NCBI GenBank assembly: GCA_033807775.1
Contig: CM066321.1
Location: 247,306,422 to 247,370,421 of the forward strand
Direction of reading: 5' to 3'
Origin: Saussurea involucrata
Taxonomy: Eukaryota; Streptophyta; Magnoliopsida; Asterales; Asteraceae
Length of the DNA: 64,000 bases
Shown here: positions 62,165 to 64,000 of the stretch, in pieces
Layout: every line of letters begins with the position of its first letter
Numbering within the stretch: position 1 is the stretch's first letter
Made by a program: the position numbers and the translations under genes
Notes under the pieces: model-generated
Database searches by the model: none
What the model was told of the DNA's origin: nothing
What the model saw: only the letters and a program-made list of their open reading frames with translations

Positions 62165-62395
62165 TGCTATCGAACTACACCTCAGATCGTGACTTTATTG
62201 CCTGCTTTAATAAGCTACGCCTCAAGTCGGACTTTATTGTCTGCTATAATAAGATAAAACCTCAAGTCCTACACCCATCAACGGGTGGCACCACGACACC
62301 ATATCCTTTATAGCCTGCTTTGCCAAGCTACACCTCAAGGATACACGATCTTATTGCTTGTTCATTTTCTGGTAAGTTACAACCTCAAGGTTTCC
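62165..62395. repeat. imperfect tandem repeat, about 50-60 base unit
   Basis: Units contain CTTTATTGCCTGCTTTAATA, AAGCTAC and CCTCAAG in the same order, three to four times, with some units carrying deletions. Confidence 0.6.
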
Positions 62396-63840
62396 ATTAG
62401 ACCTTTAGTGCATACTTACTAGCATTCAAGATAGGAGCCTCAACTCCTTACTTGATGACCCAAAAATGTTTAACCCTCGTGCACAAGAGTTAGAGCATCC
62501 AAACCACAAAACCCATGGTCCCGGAGTACAACCCCTAAAGGTTCATCTCCATAAATCGGGAAAACAACAATGCCCACACATATATTTCCCAAAGTGAGAA
62601 TATAAAGACTCCCCACTAATAAAATATGACTGACTTACATACATATAGATCCAATGCATTACAGTCTAAAATACACGACTCCAAATGAATGACACACACA
62701 CTCAAAACATGTATTCTCCAAATAAAGTGCAATAAATGCAACTCACACCCAAAGCTCCACATTAAGCTATTAAAACTGAACAAATGTCCCCAAGACCCAA
62801 TAAAGACAAAAATCGAGCCTTGAGCTCAACCAATCGAATGATCATATGTTAAAAGCCATAAAAATGTGATAAAACGTAAACAACTCACGTTTATGCAAAT
62901 ACATGCTTTAAACTCATGATTAACCCAAAACACAACCTTGGGTTGGGACAAACCCTTTTTCCAAAGGACTCACACCATTTACACTTTCAAAGCATCCGAT
63001 AACATAATATATACATATTTCCAAAACATACGTTAAAAGTTCATTATTTCCAATTACTCTCCATTTATAAGATAAATCATCAAAACACATCCAGTTATGA
63101 TTTATTTGACAAAGTGTCCAAAAGTCCCAAAAATGGTGTTTCACAAGGTTATAAAATCTTATCAGTTCAATAGCAAAACTCATCAAAGATTTCAACATTT
63201 GATAATAATCATGTAAAACACATAAATTGTTAAGTCTAAACTGGACATTTTTGGCATGTACAACGTTTTCACAAATCAATTTGAACTCACCTTGCTAGAT
63301 TTAGACTAAATCTAGGTTTTACTCCAATTTTGAGCTTCCTTTCTTGAAGGCTTTAGATCCACCATCATTCTTCACTAGAGACTTTATCTAGGTCACAAAC
63401 AACCTAAAATACACCAAAATGTAACTCCCAAAATCAGATCTATATAAATCTTTGCCAAAACCTTAAATAATCCAAAATACCCAAAATTTGTGAAAACCTC
63501 AAAATAAATGATCTAGGAGGTTGAAATAGAAAGATTTAAAAAATGAAGGGTTGGGAAGTGAAGATGAACTTACAAATGGGTTTTTGGGGGAAACCCCAAA
63601 CTTGCTCAACAATGGTGGAAAGTGTAGGAGGGGATGAAGAAGATGAAGATCTTGGAGCTTTATGACCCTTGAAGTTTACCTTAACATTCATAGGAGGAAG
63701 ATAGTTGGAGGAGAACGATGGAGAATTTGGGGAGGGTTTCTTGGTGAAGAAACCGAGTGGGAGGGAGAGACTGAGATCAGGTCTAGGTTAAAAGGGTAGG
63801 AGAGAGAAGAAGAAAAAGCTGAAAAGTGGAAAGGAACCCG

Positions 63841-63985
63841 TCAGGGGTCATGTGGACGTCCGGCTGGAGCCTATACGGACGTTCGACCCTGACTCAACCA
63901 GAACCCTTCTCTGTTTCATCCATGGAAACATGCGAACTTCCGATTGGACATGGACGTAGGGCCTTGGCCCTATGCGGACGTCCGC
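63841..63985. repeat. GGACGTCC palindrome cluster
   Basis: GTGGACGTCCGGC, TACGGACGTTCGACC, TGCGAACTTCCGATT, ATGGACGTAGGG and TGCGGACGTCCGCA occur in 145 bases. The position relative to the LTR landmark (GAACTCACC at about 63284) matches that of the hairpin array in the C LTR. Confidence 0.65.
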
Positions 63986-64000
63986 AAGCCTGAAAATCAA

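Larger units (their letters stand above)
61395..64000 (-). mobile_element. long-LTR sequence H, runs off the window
   Basis: It starts TGTAACACCCTC and is homologous to 22338-24528 and, in general design, to the C LTR. It contains a tandem-like block (62165-62395) of about four copies of a 50-base unit around TTTATTGCCTGCTTTAATAA and ACCTCAAG, a (TA)n run near 62036, and palindromes of the type GGACGTCC at 63841-63985. No ORF above chance. Confidence 0.6.

Overview
This 64 kb window is plant nuclear DNA, almost certainly from a eudicot with a large, repeat-rich genome. It holds no convincing host gene. Almost every stretch belongs to a retrotransposon, mostly nested inside one another. The element types (Sirevirus Ty1/copia, Tat-type Ty3/gypsy, long-LTR chromoviruses and a plant L1 LINE) are plant families. 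I cannot fix the species; the style of the copia second ORF and of the Tat elements would fit the daisy family, but that is only an impression.

Layout. 1-5160: 3' part of a + strand Sirevirus with a second ORF (probably two exons) and a 3' LTR. 5161-5522: array of the palindrome TTCATATATGAA. 5697-20105: minus-strand L1 LINE, split in ORF1 by an 8.4 kb long-LTR element at 10333-18750 (TSD GCCGA). 20106-22337: spacer with a SINE-like unit and a TTACC/GGTAA palindrome cluster. 22338-24528: truncated long-LTR sequence. 24529-39920: Tat-type gypsy element 'A' (LTR, gag-protease, pol, antisense gene), carrying inside it a 7.4 kb relative 'B' at 27640-35073 (TSD ACGAC). 39921-40772: long-LTR fragment cut by copia element 2. 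40773-60255: minus-strand Sirevirus 'copia 2', itself holding a solo chromovirus LTR (44149-46220, TSD CTCCT) and a chromovirus 'D' (47481-56059). 60262-61394: copia integrase block on the opposite strand. 61395-64000: another long-LTR sequence running off the window.

The most interesting system is in the Tat elements. Element B has lost almost all of pol. On its reverse strand, between the gag remnant and the 3' LTR, it keeps an apparently intact four-exon gene (33708 to 31614, predicted 603 aa) whose three GT-AG introns all join in frame. Element A carries the same last two exons with the same intron position. B's own gag has two stop codons, so the antisense gene is better preserved than the sense gene. 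The gene has a TATA-like box of its own.

A second theme is that each repeat family carries its own self-complementary short word, scattered or arrayed: TCGCTGA/TCAGCGA in copia 1, CAGAGG/CCTCTG in copia 2, hairpins TATCGCAAC...GTTGCGATA in element C (with paired substitutions that keep the stems), CTCGGGGAGACCGAG in D and its solo LTR, CGAC/GTCG in A and B, and GGACGTCC in the last LTR. Copia 2 also shows a TATA box just upstream of its second ORF, suggesting an internal promoter. Nearly all other coding regions are broken by stops and frameshifts, many of the kind expected from deamination of methylated cytosine. All identity estimates were made by eye.
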